Shown here in pieces: positions 31,745-44,364 of a stretch of DNA of 64,000 nt. Every line of letters starts with the position of its first letter. Position 1 is the stretch's first letter. The DNA is from Yersinia intermedia. Its GTDB lineage: Bacteria > Pseudomonadota > Gammaproteobacteria > Enterobacterales > Enterobacteriaceae. The position numbers and the translations under genes are program-made. Location: NCBI RefSeq assembly GCF_900635455.1, contig NZ_LR134116.1, positions 4,693,283 through 4,757,282 on the forward strand. Direction: 5' to 3'. The notes below the pieces were generated by a model that ran no database searches, had not been told where the DNA came from, and saw only the letters and a list, made by a program, of their open reading frames with translations.

Positions 31745-33634
31745 TTAGGCACTACGGCGTAACAACCCTTGTTTTTTCAGCCAAACCAACAAAATAGAAA
31801 TTGCCGCAGGGGTAATACCCGAAATTCGCGAGGCTTGTCCGATTGAGTTAGGTTTGTGATCATTCAGTTTAGCGATAACTTCGTTCGATAAACCTGACAC
31901 CTGATGGTAATCAAGATCTGTTGGCAGGAGAGTATTCTCATTGCGCAGTTGTTTTTCAATTTCTTCCTGCTGACGGGCAATATACCCTTCATATTTAACC
32001 TGAATTTCAACCTGATCCGCCGCTTGTGGATCCGTTAATGCTGGGCCAAAAGAGGGTAAGGTTGTCAGCAAACGATAGTCAATTTCAGGCCGACGCAGTA
32101 ATTCTTCACCATTGGCCTCTTTAGACAAAGGCGCTTTCAGTAATGCGTTGATCTCATCAACATTTTCAGAGTGCGGATGTACCCATATATCACGCAGACG
32201 TTGACGTTCTTTTTCAATTTGTTCAATTTTCTTGCTGAAATGTGCCCAACGAGCATCGTCAACCAGCCCCAATTTACGGCCCATCTCAGTCAAGCGCAGA
32301 TCCGCGTTATCTTCACGCAGCATCAAGCGATACTCTGCGCGAGAGGTAAACATGCGATACGGTTCTTTGGTACCAAGGGTGCTTAAATCGTCCACCAGCA
32401 CGCCAAGGTAAGCTTCATCACGGCGAGGTGACCATCCATCGTCATCGTTAGCGAAACGGCCCGCATTAAGCCCTGCAAGCAGCCCTTGAGCTGCTGCTTC
32501 TTCATAGCCGGTGGTGCCATTGATTTGCCCAGCAAAGAACAGACCGTGGATATATTTGCTTTCCAAAGTCGGTTTCAAATCACGTGGGTCAAAGAAATCA
32601 TATTCGATGGCATAACCAGGTCGAACGATACGGGCATTTTCCAGCCCTTTCATTGAGCGGACGATTTGCATCTGTACATCGAAAGGCAGGCTGGTTGAAA
32701 TACCGTTCGGATAGATCTCATTACTGGTCAAACCTTCCGGTTCGAGGAAGATCTGGTGTGAATTACGATCGGCGAAACGCATGACTTTGTCTTCGATCGA
32801 TGGACAGTAGCGTGGCCCGATCCCTTCAATGATCCCGGCATACATTGGGCTACGATCCAAATTATTGCGGATCACTTCATGGGTTTTTTCATTGGTGTAG
32901 GTGATATGACAAGCCATTTGTTCTGGATGCTGGCTAGCATTACCCAAGAATGAAAATACTGGAATTGGCGTATCACCCAGTTGAGGTGCCAGTTGGCTAA
33001 AATCAATGGTTCGCGCATCAATACGTGGTGGAGTACCGGTCTTAAGGCGATTAACGCGCAGGGGTAATTCACGTAAACGCTGTGACAATGAGATTGATGG
33101 CGGATCACCAGCACGGCCACCGCTGTAGTTCTGAAGGCCGATATGAATTTTTCCGTCAAGGAAAGTACCAACGGTTAATACCACCGCTTTCGCACGGAAT
33201 TTCAGACCCATTTGGGTGACTGCACCCACAACGCGATCATTTTCAACAATCAGATCTTCAACTGGCTGTTGAAAGATCATCAGATTTGGCTGGTTTTCCA
33301 ATGCGGTACGTACTGCCTGGCGATACAGCACACGGTCAGCCTGAGCTCGAGTCGCTCTTACTGCTGGCCCTTTGCTGGCGTTTAGTATCCTAAACTGAAT
33401 CCCGGCTTGGTCAGTTGCCATAGCCATCAGGCCACCCAGAGCATCGATCTCTTTGACCAAATGTCCCTTACCGATACCGCCAATCGCTGGGTTACAAGAC
33501 ATTTGTCCCAGTGTGTCGATGTTGTGCGTCAGCAATAAGGTCTGACGTCCCATGCGTGCCGCTGCCATTGCAGCTTCCGTGCCGGCATGGCCACCACCAA
33601 TGATGATGACGTCAAATTGATCTGGATAAAACAT
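31745..33634 (-). CDS. mnmG: MnmG, tRNA uridine-5-carboxymethylaminomethyl modification enzyme
   Basis: FAD protein that acts with MnmE to modify the wobble uridine of several tRNAs; formerly gidA. The start MFYPDQFDV gives 629 residues, the E. coli length, with AGGTGC upstream; a longer frame of 27 extra codons is rejected. The FAD dinucleotide-binding loop GGGHAG is at 13-18. The C-terminal segment [15 protein letters not shown] and the end [10 protein letters not shown] are conserved. It lies directly beside oriC and reads away from it; its transcription is known to affect origin firing in E. coli. Confidence 0.98.
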   Translation of the reverse strand: MFYPDQFDVIIIGGGHAGTEAAMAAARMGRQTLLLTHNIDTLGQMSCNPAIGGIGKGHLVKEIDALGGLMAMATDQAGIQFRILNASKGPAVRATRAQADRVLYRQAVRTALENQPNLMIFQQPVEDLIVENDRVVGAVTQMGLKFRAKAVVLTVGTFLDGKIHIGLQNYSGGRAGDPPSISLSQRLRELPLRVNRLKTGTPPRIDARTIDFSQLAPQLGDTPIPVFSFLGNASQHPEQMACHITYTNEKTHEVIRNNLDRSPMYAGIIEGIGPRYCPSIEDKVMRFADRNSHQIFLEPEGLTSNEIYPNGISTSLPFDVQMQIVRSMKGLENARIVRPGYAIEYDFFDPRDLKPTLESKYIHGLFFAGQINGTTGYEEAAAQGLLAGLNAGRFANDDDGWSPRRDEAYLGVLVDDLSTLGTKEPYRMFTSRAEYRLMLREDNADLRLTEMGRKLGLVDDARWAHFSKKIEQIEKERQRLRDIWVHPHSENVDEINALLKAPLSKEANGEELLRRPEIDYRLLTTLPSFGPALTDPQAADQVEIQVKYEGYIARQQEEIEKQLRNENTLLPTDLDYHQVSGLSNEVIAKLNDHKPNSIGQASRISGITPAAISILLVWLKKQGLLRRSA

Positions 33635-33723
33635 GGTACTGCACCTCGCCGTTATGCGAATTTCTGTGTTTGCCCTGGGGTGGGGGATTCTACTCAAGTT
33701 TAGACGATCGACCAAGCGGCTTA

Positions 33724-34004
33724 GGATCCCCCTTAATTAAAAGAAGATCTTTTTATTTAAAGATCTCTTTATTAGATCTCTTATTAGGATCATGATCCTC
33801 TGTGGATAAGTGATTATTCACATGTAAGATCATAGTTTTAAGGAAGATCGTTTGCTGTGAATGATCGGTGATCCTATTGCGTATAAGCTGGGATCTAAAT
33901 GGCATGTTATGCACAGGCACTTTGGGGTACCAAGGTTGTTATGTGGATATGTACCGGTTTTACCCTGCTTTTAAGCATACTTATCCACATTCGTTCGCGC
34001 GATC
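33724..34004. other. Chromosomal replication origin oriC
   Basis: Located between mnmG and mioC, the enterobacterial oriC position. The AT-rich unwinding element has three 13-mers starting GATCT: 33746-33758, 33762-33774 and 33775-33787. DnaA boxes: R1 tgtggataa at 33801-33809, R2-like ttatgcaca at 33907-33915, R3-like tgtggatat at 33942-33950, R4 ttatccaca at 33981-33989. GATC sites for Dam/SeqA are dense (for example around 33862-33873). The segment ctgtgaatgatcggtgatcc is shared with E. coli. Confidence 0.95.
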
Positions 34005-34014
34005 TTTAATCAAA

Positions 34015-34455
34015 TTAGAGCAAATTAATCCAATTTTTGACCCAAACCTCTGCCGGATCCTCGGGAATTTCATGTTGGATGACGTCAATTTCTAAAATAT
34101 CACCCAAACGTTTGGCACCTTGTGCGATCAATTGTTGATCCAATGCTCTCACGGCACCGCAGAAAGTGTCATATTCTGAACTACCCAAACCAACAGCACC
34201 AAAGTGCACTTGAGAAAGATCAGGCTTCTGTTGTTCGATTTGTTCTAATAATGGTTGAAGGTTATCAGGGAGGTCACCCGCACCGTGGGTTGATGTAACT
34301 ATTAACCACGTACCCTCAAGCGTAAGCTCGTCTAATTCAGGGCCATGCAGTGTCTCTGTAGAAAAACCCGCTTCTTCTAATTTCTCAGCTAAATGTTCAG
34401 CAACATATTCAGCGCTGCCGAGTGTACTGCCACTGATCAAGGTAATGTCAGCCAT
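34015..34455 (-). CDS. mioC: MioC, flavodoxin-like protein
   Basis: FMN-binding flavodoxin-fold protein, cytoplasmic, reported to support biotin synthase activity in vitro; the gene is best known because its transcription runs towards oriC. 146 residues (E. coli 147). The phosphate-binding loop SGSTLGSAEYVAE is at about 8-20 and STHGAGDLPDN follows. Its stop lies within about 10 bases of the oriC edge. Confidence 0.95.
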   Translation of the reverse strand: MADITLISGSTLGSAEYVAEHLAEKLEEAGFSTETLHGPELDELTLEGTWLIVTSTHGAGDLPDNLQPLLEQIEQQKPDLSQVHFGAVGLGSSEYDTFCGAVRALDQQLIAQGAKRLGDILEIDVIQHEIPEDPAEVWVKNWINLL

Positions 34456-34515
34456 AAAGAACCCAACCGAAGTAAAGAGCCGGTATTGTACGCTGTGAAT
34501 GAGCTGGGATCTACC

Positions 34516-34524
34516 TGTGGATAA
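34516..34524 (-). promoter_or_regulatory. DnaA box upstream of mioC
   Basis: Perfect TTATCCACA on the minus strand, 60 bases before the mioC start, with a near-match (tgtggatat) directly next to it at 34525-34533. In E. coli DnaA represses mioC from a box in this position. Confidence 0.8.
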
Positions 34525-34546
34525 TGTGGATATAGTTATTTAGTGC

Positions 34547-35008
34547 TTAAGGCACAATGGTACGCATGATGGGGTTTTGCAGGGATATTAGCGTCTCTGT
34601 TGACTGGATCTCATCGATAGTCTGGATCTTGTTGATAAGTACCTGCTGGAGTGCATCTATTGACTTACACATCACTTTAATAAAAATGCTGTAGTGGCCG
34701 GTGGTGTAATAGGCTTCTACAACTTCTTCTAAACTTTCCAGTTTTTTTAGTGCTGAAGGGTAGTCTTTGGCACTTTTCAAGATAATGCCGATAAAACAAC
34801 ACACGTCATACCCGAGTTTTTTGGGATTAACGTGAACACAAGCCGCTGTAATGATCCCTGCCTGGCGCATTTTCTCCACCCGCACATGAATTGTCCCTGG
34901 GCTAACACCAAAATTTTTCGCCAATTCAGCATAAGGTGTGCGTGCATTTTCCATTAATGCGTTCAAGATGCCGCGATCGAGATTATCGATTTGATAAATT
35001 TCACCCAT
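34547..35008 (-). CDS. asnC: AsnC, Lrp-family regulator of asparagine synthetase
   Basis: Transcriptional activator of asnA whose activity is relieved by asparagine. 153 residues, near-identical to E. coli (152). The N-terminal winged helix-turn-helix reads ARTPYAELAKNFGVSPGTIHVRVE (first part residues 23-40); the C-terminal half is the Lrp-type ligand domain (YYTTGHYSIFIKVM). Divergent from asnA with a 183-base spacer that must hold its binding sites. Confidence 0.97.
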   Translation of the reverse strand: MGEIYQIDNLDRGILNALMENARTPYAELAKNFGVSPGTIHVRVEKMRQAGIITAACVHVNPKKLGYDVCCFIGIILKSAKDYPSALKKLESLEEVVEAYYTTGHYSIFIKVMCKSIDALQQVLINKIQTIDEIQSTETLISLQNPIMRTIVP

Positions 35009-35191
35009 ATTAGCCCCTTTTTTTTATCGATTATTGAATTATAGCTGCATAAAAATGAATGATTAAAAGTGAAAAGGCAATATTGTTTGTTGGATATTGA
35101 ATTTAACCCTCATTCTGTTGCTTAATCGATGTCAAGCCAGATGGCATAACCTGATTAGCATAATCAATAATAACGAATCGAGAAAACGGCA

Positions 35192-36184
35192 ATGAAAAAA
35201 CAATTTATCCAAAAACAACAACAAATCAGCTTCGTAAAATCATTCTTTTCCCGTCAATTAGAACAACAATTAGGTCTGATTGAAGTACAGGCACCGATCC
35301 TGAGCCGTGTAGGTGATGGCACTCAAGATAACCTTTCGGGTTCAGAGAAAGCTGTTCAGGTAAAAGTGAAAACATTGCCGGATGCAACTTTTGAAGTCGT
35401 TCATTCATTAGCTAAATGGAAACGCAAAACCTTGGGCCGCTTTGATTTTGGTGCTGACCAAGGGATATATACTCATATGAAAGCACTGCGCCCTGATGAA
35501 GATCGCCTGAGTGCTATTCATTCTGTGTATGTTGATCAGTGGGATTGGGAACGCGTGATGGGCGATGGTGAACGCAACCTGGCTTATCTGAAATCCACTG
35601 TTAACAAGATTTATACTGCTATTAAAGAAACTGAAGTGGCGATCAGTGCTGAATTTGGTGTGAAACCATTCCTGCCAGAGAATATTCAGTTTATCCACAG
35701 CGAAAGCCTGCGCGCGCGTTTCCCTGACCTGGATGCCAAAGGCCGCGAACGGGCGATAGCTAAAGAGTTGGGTGCGGTATTCCTGATTGGCATCGGTGGT
35801 AAATTAGCTGACGGTAAATCTCATGATGTGCGAGCACCAGATTATGATGACTGGACGTCACCGAGTGCTGAAGGTTTTGCGGGTTTGAACGGCGACATTA
35901 TTGTCTGGAACCCTGTTCTTGAGGACGCTTTTGAAATCTCATCCATGGGGATCCGTGTTGATGCAGAGGCGCTTAAACGCCAGTTAGCACTGACTTCTGA
36001 TGAAGATCGTTTGAAACTGGAATGGCACCAATCCTTGCTGAGTGGTGAAATGCCGCAAACTATCGGTGGTGGTATCGGCCAGTCTCGTTTAGTGATGTTA
36101 TTGCTGCAACAGCAACATATTGGTCAGGTTCAATGTGGCGTATGGGGGCCAGAAATTAGCGAGAAGGTTGAAGGCCTGCTGTAA
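35192..36184 (+). CDS. asnA: AsnA, aspartate-ammonia ligase
   Basis: Ammonia-dependent asparagine synthetase, structurally related to class II aminoacyl-tRNA synthetases. 330 residues, the E. coli length. Visible landmarks are [18 protein letters not shown] near residue 35 and the C-terminal [15 protein letters not shown], the class II motif 3-like segment. Starts [18 protein letters not shown] with no nearby alternative. Followed by a short ERIC remnant and a terminator. Confidence 0.98.
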   Translation: MKKQFIQKQQQISFVKSFFSRQLEQQLGLIEVQAPILSRVGDGTQDNLSGSEKAVQVKVKTLPDATFEVVHSLAKWKRKTLGRFDFGADQGIYTHMKALRPDEDRLSAIHSVYVDQWDWERVMGDGERNLAYLKSTVNKIYTAIKETEVAISAEFGVKPFLPENIQFIHSESLRARFPDLDAKGRERAIAKELGAVFLIGIGGKLADGKSHDVRAPDYDDWTSPSAEGFAGLNGDIIVWNPVLEDAFEISSMGIRVDAEALKRQLALTSDEDRLKLEWHQSLLSGEMPQTIGGGIGQSRLVMLLLQQQHIGQVQCGVWGPEISEKVEGLL

Positions 36185-36192
36185 ATCCCCTT

Positions 36193-36243
36193 TATACTTG
36201 ATGTTGCAGGTGTTTACCTGCAACACCCATTAGTTTGGTTATA
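36193..36243. repeat. Miniature ERIC remnant downstream of asnA
   Basis: About 50 bases: ERIC-like ends (atacttgatgttgcag and agtttggttata) enclosing a perfect 10-base-pair stem tgttgcaggt/acctgcaaca with a 4-base loop. I read it as an ERIC-type element that has lost its centre. Confidence 0.5.
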
Positions 36244-36257
36244 TATTAATCCCCTTC

Positions 36258-36292
36258 ACTCGCGAAGGTTGCAACCGCCAGCGCGAGTTTTT
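36258..36292 (+). terminator. Terminator of asnA
   Basis: Stem actcgcg/cgcgagt with a 17-base loop followed by five T residues. Confidence 0.65.
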
Positions 36293-36354
36293 AATCTATG
36301 CTGTAGTGATATATAAATATTTTAAATATAACTATATGCAAGGTTGTTGATGTC

Positions 36355-37026
36355 ATGGCCCTTTTTCATCCTATAAAGCACTATTTACACGCTCGGCCAC
36401 GATTGTTGTTTTCGGTTGGCGCGGGTGTTGTCACTTATTTCCTGCTGCCAACGCATTACGCGGTAATGTTATGCCTGATGGTGAGTTGGAATGTTTCCGC
36501 CTGGCTTTATTTACTGTTCTTATGGTTGCAATTATTACGCACTGATTCGACGAAAATCAGCAAAATAGCCAGGGTGCAAGATGAAAGTGCCAGCATGGTG
36601 TTGAGTATTGTCAGCATGGCGTGTCTGGCCAGTATTCTGGTTATTTTATTTGAATTGAGCACCGCGAATCAGCTCTCTGGATCAGCCAAGGTGTTCCATT
36701 TGGTCCTGACAGGGCTGACGTTATTGGTTTCATGGTTATTATTATCCACGGCTTTTACTATGCACTACGCACATTTGTTTTATATGCGCCGTGATAAATC
36801 AGAAACGGTTCTACCGTTACTCTTCCCCAAAGAGATAACCACGCCTTCCTATTGGGATTTCCTTTATTTCTCATTTACCATTGGTGTGGCTTGCCAAACT
36901 GCCGATGTTTCTACGGGCACGTCAGATATCCGCCGCGTAGTGCTCTTGCAGTCAGTGTTATCGTTTATCTTTAATATGACGATATTGGGGTTGTCGATAA
37001 ACGTCGGTGCCGGCCTGCTTAACTAG
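36355..37026 (+). CDS. DUF1345 family inner-membrane protein
   Basis: A 223-residue protein with about five hydrophobic segments (for example residues 18-36, 41-60, 85-103, 119-136 and 199-216), consistent with the DUF1345 membrane family; the conserved stretch [22 protein letters not shown] near residues 164-185 (start) is typical of it. Function is not known. It has no counterpart between asnA and viaA in E. coli. The stop codon overlaps the viaA stop: both are read from the palindrome CTAG at 37023-37026. Confidence 0.8.
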   Translation: MALFHPIKHYLHARPRLLFSVGAGVVTYFLLPTHYAVMLCLMVSWNVSAWLYLLFLWLQLLRTDSTKISKIARVQDESASMVLSIVSMACLASILVILFELSTANQLSGSAKVFHLVLTGLTLLVSWLLLSTAFTMHYAHLFYMRRDKSETVLPLLFPKEITTPSYWDFLYFSFTIGVACQTADVSTGTSDIRRVVLLQSVLSFIFNMTILGLSINVGAGLLN

Positions 37027-38489
37027 CGCTTCCAGCGGCGCATCAAGCGGCTTTTTAGACCAGTATCAAAACGCCAGATATGATCGAAAATACGCATGAT
37101 ACCGGGCTTACCATACGCTGACATGGCAACAGCATGAAAACGGTGCTGATGAGCCTGCTGCTGGATTTTAATCTTTCTGACTAATTCGTCTGGTAAACGC
37201 TGGGCAATAAAATCTGAAATGATCACCGCATCTGCGTCATACCATTCTCTATCTTCCATTTTGTTTAATGTGCTGGCTAAGCACGCGGCCAGATCGGTGC
37301 CACCACGAAAATGCTGGCTGAGAAAACGAATCGCCTGCTCAATGCCACTGGCAGCAGATAATTCGTAGTGAATGATTTCAGTGGCAAATAGCATGATGTA
37401 GCAGCGGCGGTTATCTGCCAGCGCAATTCGAAGCAGAGCCAAACAAAATGCCTTGGCACATTGCTCGTTAAACCCCCCCATGGAACCTGAGGTATCGACA
37501 CAGACGATAAAAGGGCCGCGAGGGTGTTCATCATGGCTTTTAAGACTGACCGGGCGCTGTAAGGTTTTCTCTTGCCAGTTGTCACCCTGCAAACGGTAAG
37601 TGAGTAAGCGGCGCTCCAGTAAGCGGCGATAAAACTCAAATTCCAGCTCGCTCATCCCTAACATCACCAGTTCTGTTGGGAGCAATCGCAAAATATCATT
37701 GCTTTGATGAATGCCACTGACCTCTTCTGGCACCGTATCGGGTTGGCGGACCATGACAGTATAAGGTTCGTAGCGAGCATCTGGTGTCGGTTGTGCTTTT
37801 GCTGAACGGCTACGACCCAATTGCTCGGCCAGTTGTTGTAATTCAGGCTGTCGTTGCAGAAAGTCACCGTATTGCAGCAGCAATTGATAATCACCGCGCT
37901 GTAAGTGGCTCTGACTCATATCCCAAAGCCGGCCCGCTGCTCCGTCATTGGTTGCCAGTACAGGCTCTAATGCTCCACTGAGTGCTAATCTTTGCTGTAA
38001 TTCAGCCAGAAGCTGTTCCCGTTCTTGCTCAAGTAATTGGTGATGAATAGTGATGGTTTGTAACGTTAAGCTGACACGCCAGCGCTGTAAAAATAGGGTT
38101 TGCAAGCTATCGCCGATTTGGGGATGCCTGGCTAAATCGGCAGTTTGCAGCAATGTATTGGCTTGTGAAGCAAAGGGCGAGTGCAATTGCTGTAACTGAG
38201 TCACGATATCTGGCAGATGCGCATAAAATAGCTGGCTACTTTCCAACTGGCTTTGCTGGTATAGAGAAAATTCATTTGCCAGACCCAGAGGGACTTTAGC
38301 CTCGCGGATACGCTGTTGTAAGTTTTGTTTCCAACCGGGAATATCCTTCATTAGCGCCCGCTTAATTCGCGGGAATTTTTCGAAAAATAGCACTAATTGA
38401 GGAGAGGCTAATAACCCTATCATCATATCTTCAATAAGCTCACCTTCACTTATTGATAGCAGCATATCCAATGTCGCCAGGCTGAGCAT
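37023..38489 (-). CDS. viaA: ViaA, von Willebrand factor A domain partner of RavA
   Basis: VWA protein that stimulates the RavA ATPase; the pair is linked to respiratory complex assembly and aminoglycoside sensitivity in E. coli. 488 residues (E. coli 483). The metal-binding MIDAS motif DTSGSMGG sits in the C-terminal VWA domain (near residue 330), with the later GGTDL element. The N-terminal half is helical and glutamine-rich. Ends SRLMRRWKR. Starts 4 bases after the ravA stop. Confidence 0.96.
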   Translation of the reverse strand: MLSLATLDMLLSISEGELIEDMMIGLLASPQLVLFFEKFPRIKRALMKDIPGWKQNLQQRIREAKVPLGLANEFSLYQQSQLESSQLFYAHLPDIVTQLQQLHSPFASQANTLLQTADLARHPQIGDSLQTLFLQRWRVSLTLQTITIHHQLLEQEREQLLAELQQRLALSGALEPVLATNDGAAGRLWDMSQSHLQRGDYQLLLQYGDFLQRQPELQQLAEQLGRSRSAKAQPTPDARYEPYTVMVRQPDTVPEEVSGIHQSNDILRLLPTELVMLGMSELEFEFYRRLLERRLLTYRLQGDNWQEKTLQRPVSLKSHDEHPRGPFIVCVDTSGSMGGFNEQCAKAFCLALLRIALADNRRCYIMLFATEIIHYELSAASGIEQAIRFLSQHFRGGTDLAACLASTLNKMEDREWYDADAVIISDFIAQRLPDELVRKIKIQQQAHQHRFHAVAMSAYGKPGIMRIFDHIWRFDTGLKSRLMRRWKR

Positions 38490-38492
38490 CTG

Positions 38493-40309
<1,817 letters not shown>

Positions 40310-42178
40310 ATGACCACAGAACATAAACAGTCTTTATCGGCGGTAACCCTGGCAGCAATAGGGGTAGTTTACGGTGATATCGGTACCAGCCCGCTCTATA
40401 CCTTGAGAGAGTGCTTTTCTGGTCATTATGGTTTTGATGTCCGCCCAGACGTGGTGTTTGGTTTTTTATCGCTGATTTTCTGGATGCTTATCCTGATAGT
40501 CTCGATTAAATATCTTACTTATGTCATGCGGGCAGATAACGCCGGCGAAGGGGGCATTTTAACGTTAATGTCTTTAGCTGGGCGCCATACCTCTTCCAGA
40601 GCCACTTCAATACTGGTGATTCTCGGGTTAATTGGCGGTAGTTTCTTTTATGGTGAAGTGGTCATCACCCCAGCAATATCAGTTATGTCGGCCATTGAAG
40701 GGCTAGAAATAGCAGCCCCAGTGTTAGACCCCTATATTGTTCCCTGCTCCATTGCGGTACTCACCCTGCTGTTTGTGATTCAAAAGCACGGTACCGGCAG
40801 TGTTGGTAAATTATTCGCTCCCGTTATGCTGGTCTGGTTTCTGACGATCGCACTGCTTGGTTTACGCAGTATTATTGCGAATCCAGAAGTATTGGTTGCG
40901 CTGAACCCTAAATGGGCAATAGGTTTCTTTACTGAATATAAATCCGTATCGTTTTATGCGCTTGGTGCAGTCGTACTGGCGATCACTGGGGTGGAAGCCT
41001 TATATGCAGATATGGGTCATTTTGGTAAATTCCCTATTCGTTTAGCCTGGTTTACCGTGGTTTTGCCCTCATTAGTACTGAACTATTTTGGTCAGGGCGC
41101 GTTATTGCTGAAAAATCCTGAAGCCATCAAAAACCCCTTCTTCTTATTAGCCCCCGACTGGGCATTGATTCCGCTGTTAATTCTGGCAACCCTGGCGACC
41201 GTTATTGCCTCGCAGGCGGTTATTTCCGGTGTATTCTCGCTCACCCGGCAGGCGGTTCGCCTGGGCTATTTACCGCCAATGCGGATTATTCATACCTCCG
41301 AAATGGAGTCTGGCCAGATATATATCCCGGTCATTAACTGGACTCTCTATCTGGCGGTGGTATTGGTTATTGTCGGCTTCGAGCGTTCCAGTAACCTGGC
41401 GGCCGCGTACGGTATTGCCGTAACCGGTACCATGGTGATAACCAGTATTCTATTCTGCATCGTGGCATTGAAAAACTGGCACTGGAATCGGGTATTTGTC
41501 GGTGCCTTACTGGTAATTTTGCTGATTATCGATGTCCCGATGTTCTCTGCCAATGCGTTGAAATTGTTCTCCGGTGGTTGGTTACCAGTGTCACTGGGGC
41601 TGGTGATGTTTATCATCATGACGACCTGGAAAAGTGAACGTTTTGGTTTGCTACGTCGTATGCATGAACACGGCAATTCACTGGAAGCGATGATTGCTTC
41701 ATTGGAGAAATCACCCCCAGTGCGGGTTACTGGTACTGCTGTGTATATGTCGCGCGCAATGAATGTCATTCCTTTCGCGCTGTTGCATAACCTTAAACAT
41801 AATAAAGTGTTGCATGAACGGGTTGTGCTACTGACATTGCGAACTGAAGATGCGCCTTATGTGCACAATGTGAATCGGGTTACTATCGAGCAACTCTCCC
41901 CGACGTTTTGGCGGGTGGTGGCCAGTTATGGTTGGCGTGAAACACCGAATGTGGAAGAAATCTTCCATCGCTGCGGTCTGGAAGGTTTGCCATGCCAGAT
42001 GATGGAAACCTCATTCTTTATGTCCCATGAGTCGCTAATCCTTACCAAGCGGCCGTGGTACCTGTTCTTGCGCGGTAAGTTATTTATTGCGCTCAGCCGG
42101 AATGCGCTGCGTGCAGCAGATCAGTTTGAGATCCCACCGAATAGGGTAATCGAGCTAGGAACGCAGGTAGAGATTTAA
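40310..42178 (+). CDS. kup: Kup, low-affinity potassium uptake permease
   Basis: Proton-coupled K+ (and Cs+) importer of the KUP/HAK/KT family in the inner membrane. 622 residues as in E. coli. The family signature [19 protein letters not shown] begins at about residue 18; roughly 12 membrane helices occupy residues 15-450, followed by a cytoplasmic C-terminal domain of about 170 residues. A rho-independent terminator follows at once. Confidence 0.98.
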   Translation: MTTEHKQSLSAVTLAAIGVVYGDIGTSPLYTLRECFSGHYGFDVRPDVVFGFLSLIFWMLILIVSIKYLTYVMRADNAGEGGILTLMSLAGRHTSSRATSILVILGLIGGSFFYGEVVITPAISVMSAIEGLEIAAPVLDPYIVPCSIAVLTLLFVIQKHGTGSVGKLFAPVMLVWFLTIALLGLRSIIANPEVLVALNPKWAIGFFTEYKSVSFYALGAVVLAITGVEALYADMGHFGKFPIRLAWFTVVLPSLVLNYFGQGALLLKNPEAIKNPFFLLAPDWALIPLLILATLATVIASQAVISGVFSLTRQAVRLGYLPPMRIIHTSEMESGQIYIPVINWTLYLAVVLVIVGFERSSNLAAAYGIAVTGTMVITSILFCIVALKNWHWNRVFVGALLVILLIIDVPMFSANALKLFSGGWLPVSLGLVMFIIMTTWKSERFGLLRRMHEHGNSLEAMIASLEKSPPVRVTGTAVYMSRAMNVIPFALLHNLKHNKVLHERVVLLTLRTEDAPYVHNVNRVTIEQLSPTFWRVVASYGWRETPNVEEIFHRCGLEGLPCQMMETSFFMSHESLILTKRPWYLFLRGKLFIALSRNALRAADQFEIPPNRVIELGTQVEI

Positions 42179-42183
42179 CCTGA

Positions 42184-42211
42184 AAGGCCGTTATGATTAA
42201 CGGCCTTTTTT
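42184..42211 (+). terminator. Terminator of kup
   Basis: aaggccgtta and taacggcc form a stem with a short loop, followed by six T residues. Confidence 0.92.
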
Positions 42212-42240
42212 GTGCCTACTATTCCTCTTTTCCCAATGTG

Positions 42241-42258
42241 CAGCGAAACGTTTCGATG
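42241..42258. promoter_or_regulatory. RbsR operator 1
   Basis: cagcgaaacgtttcgatg carries the LacI-family palindrome centre GAAACGTTTC. A second copy lies 78 bases downstream. The sequence ttcga-N6-tcaca just beyond (42252-42267) is a weak CRP-like site. Confidence 0.75.
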
Positions 42259-42318
42259 GCGATCACAATTTTATCAAATTGGATTTGCCTTCTGCTGCTA
42301 TTTTTCTAAACTCAGTAT

Positions 42319-42336
42319 CAGCGAAACGTTTCGCTG
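42319..42336. promoter_or_regulatory. RbsR operator 2
   Basis: cagcgaaacgtttcgctg is a perfect 18-base palindrome ending 12 bases before the rbsD start, overlapping the likely transcription start region. It matches the E. coli RbsR operator type. Confidence 0.88.
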
Positions 42337-42348
42337 TTGGAGTAGAAA

Positions 42349-42768
42349 ATGAAAAAAGGCGCATTACTTAATTCTGATATTTCCGCTGTTATCTCCCGCC
42401 TGGGTCATACCGATCAGGTTGTGATAGGTGATGCGGGGCTGCCAATACCGGCAACCACCACACGTATCGATCTGGCACTGACACGAGGCGTCCCTGGATT
42501 TCTTCAGGTTCTTGAGGTGGTAACGCAAGAAATGCAGGTTGAAAGTGCAGTCTTAGCGGAGGAGATCGTTAAAAATAATCCGCAACTCCATGAAGCGTTA
42601 CTCGCACAACTATCACAACTTGAGCAACACCAGGGAAACCAAATTGTTTTGCGTTATATCAGCCATGAGGCTTTTAAAGAGCAAACCAAACAAAGCCGGG
42701 CAGTGATCCGTAGCGGGGAATGTTCCCCCTTTGCTAATATCATTCTCTGCTCCGGCGTAACCTTCTGA
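42349..42768 (+). CDS. rbsD: RbsD, D-ribose pyranase
   Basis: Interconverts beta-pyranose and beta-furanose forms of ribose so that RbsK can use it. 139 residues as in E. coli. GGAG precedes the start [22 protein letters not shown]; the active-site His20 lies in GHTD and the C-terminal part has [13 protein letters not shown]. First gene of the ribose operon. Confidence 0.97.
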   Translation: MKKGALLNSDISAVISRLGHTDQVVIGDAGLPIPATTTRIDLALTRGVPGFLQVLEVVTQEMQVESAVLAEEIVKNNPQLHEALLAQLSQLEQHQGNQIVLRYISHEAFKEQTKQSRAVIRSGECSPFANIILCSGVTF

Positions 42769-42775
42769 GGCATTT

Positions 42776-44293
42776 ATGCAACCTTTGCTGCAACTTAAAG
42801 GAATTGATAAAGCCTTTCCCGGCGTTAAAGCACTCTCCGGTGCCGCACTGAGTGTCTATCCTGGCAGGGTGATGGCACTGGTAGGCGAAAATGGCGCCGG
42901 AAAATCGACCATGATGAAAGTGCTGACCGGCATTTACAGTAAGGATGCTGGCAGCCAGTACTTTATGGGTAAAGAAGTGGTGTTTAATGGCCCAAAAGAT
43001 TCGCAGGAAGCGGGCATTGGCATTATCCATCAGGAACTTAACCTGATCCCTCAATTAACTATCGCAGAAAATATCTTCTTAGGGCGTGAGTTTGTTAATC
43101 GTTTTGGCGGCATCGATTGGAAAAAGATGTATGCCGAAGCCGATTTACTGCTGGCGCGCCTTAATATCAGTTACAGCAGCCATCGGCTGGTGGGCGAGCT
43201 TTCCATTGGTGATCAGCAAATGGTGGAAATCGCCAAAGTGCTGAGCTTTGAATCCAAAGTGATCATTATGGATGAGCCAACCGATGCACTCACCGACACT
43301 GAAACCGCCTCTCTGTTTAATGTGATTAAAGAACTAAAAGCGGAAGGTCGCGGGATTGTTTATATCTCTCACCGGCTAAAAGAGATTTTTGAGATTTGCG
43401 ACGACGTCACAGTATTCCGTGATGGGCAATTTATCGCCGAAAAACCGGTTGATAGTCTGACTGAAAACGCACTGATTGAGATGATGGTGGGCCGTAAGCT
43501 GGAAGAACAGTACCCGCGCTTGAATATACCCCGTGGTGAAAAGCGTTTGCAGGTCAAACAGCTCTGCGGTCCGGGCGTGAAAGATGTCAGTTTCACTTTA
43601 TACAGTGGCGAAATTTTAGGGGTTGCCGGTCTGATGGGGGCTGGTCGCACCGAGCTGATGAAAATCATCTATGGCGCGCTACCGCGTAAATCAGGTTTTG
43701 TGATGTTGGATGGCCGCGAAGTTGTAACCCATTCACCACAAGATGGCCTGGCAAATGGCATTGTCTATATTTCCGAAGACCGTAAACGGGATGGTTTAGT
43801 ACTCGGAATGTCAGTTAAAGAAAATATGTCTTTGACTGCGTTGCGTTATTTCAGCCGTTCAGGTGGTTCGCTTAAGCACGCTGAAGAGCAGCAAGCGGTA
43901 TCGGATTTCATTCGTTTATTTAATATTAAAACGCCTTCCATGGAACAACCGATTGGTTTGTTATCCGGTGGTAACCAGCAGAAAGTGGCTATCGCACGCG
44001 GTTTAATGACCCGGCCTAAAGTGCTGATCCTTGATGAACCTACCCGTGGTGTTGATGTTGGGGCTAAAAAAGAAATTTACCAGTTAATCAACCAATTCAA
44101 ACAAGAAGGGCTGAGCATCATTTTGGTTTCCTCTGAAATGCCGGAAGTTTTGGGCATGAGTGACCGCATTCTTGTGATGCATGAAGGTCAGCTAAGCGGC
44201 GAGTTCTCTATTGAACAGGCTACCCAAGAAGTGTTGATGGCAGCAGCTGTCGGCAAGCGTGATGTATTGAAAAATAATTTATTTACACTCTAA
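42776..44293 (+). CDS. rbsA: RbsA, ribose ABC transporter ATP-binding protein
   Basis: Two fused ABC ATPase domains driving ribose import through RbsC. 505 residues (E. coli 501). The first Walker [10 protein letters not shown] is at 37-45 with signature LSIGDQQM; the second domain has the degenerate P-loop GLMGAGRTE and signature LSGGNQQK. The last residues (KNNLFTL) differ from E. coli, and the stop codon falls in the terminal bases of an ERIC remnant, so the C-terminus seems to have been reset by that insertion. Confidence 0.96.
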   Translation: MQPLLQLKGIDKAFPGVKALSGAALSVYPGRVMALVGENGAGKSTMMKVLTGIYSKDAGSQYFMGKEVVFNGPKDSQEAGIGIIHQELNLIPQLTIAENIFLGREFVNRFGGIDWKKMYAEADLLLARLNISYSSHRLVGELSIGDQQMVEIAKVLSFESKVIIMDEPTDALTDTETASLFNVIKELKAEGRGIVYISHRLKEIFEICDDVTVFRDGQFIAEKPVDSLTENALIEMMVGRKLEEQYPRLNIPRGEKRLQVKQLCGPGVKDVSFTLYSGEILGVAGLMGAGRTELMKIIYGALPRKSGFVMLDGREVVTHSPQDGLANGIVYISEDRKRDGLVLGMSVKENMSLTALRYFSRSGGSLKHAEEQQAVSDFIRLFNIKTPSMEQPIGLLSGGNQQKVAIARGLMTRPKVLILDEPTRGVDVGAKKEIYQLINQFKQEGLSIILVSSEMPEVLGMSDRILVMHEGQLSGEFSIEQATQEVLMAAAVGKRDVLKNNLFTL

Positions 44294-44346
44294 ATAATTC
44301 GAGTTGCAGGAAGCCAACGCACATGTGGCTTGAAATATGACGAGTA
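44286..44346. repeat. Internally deleted ERIC element between rbsA and rbsC
   Basis: About 60 bases: ctctaaataattcgagttgc, aggaagccaacgcacatgtg, gcttgaaatatgacgagta. Both ERIC ends are intact but the centre is missing. It overlaps the rbsA stop codon at 44291-44293 and ends 18 bases before rbsC. Confidence 0.85.
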
Positions 44347-44364
44347 GAGCAGGAGTAATCAGAT

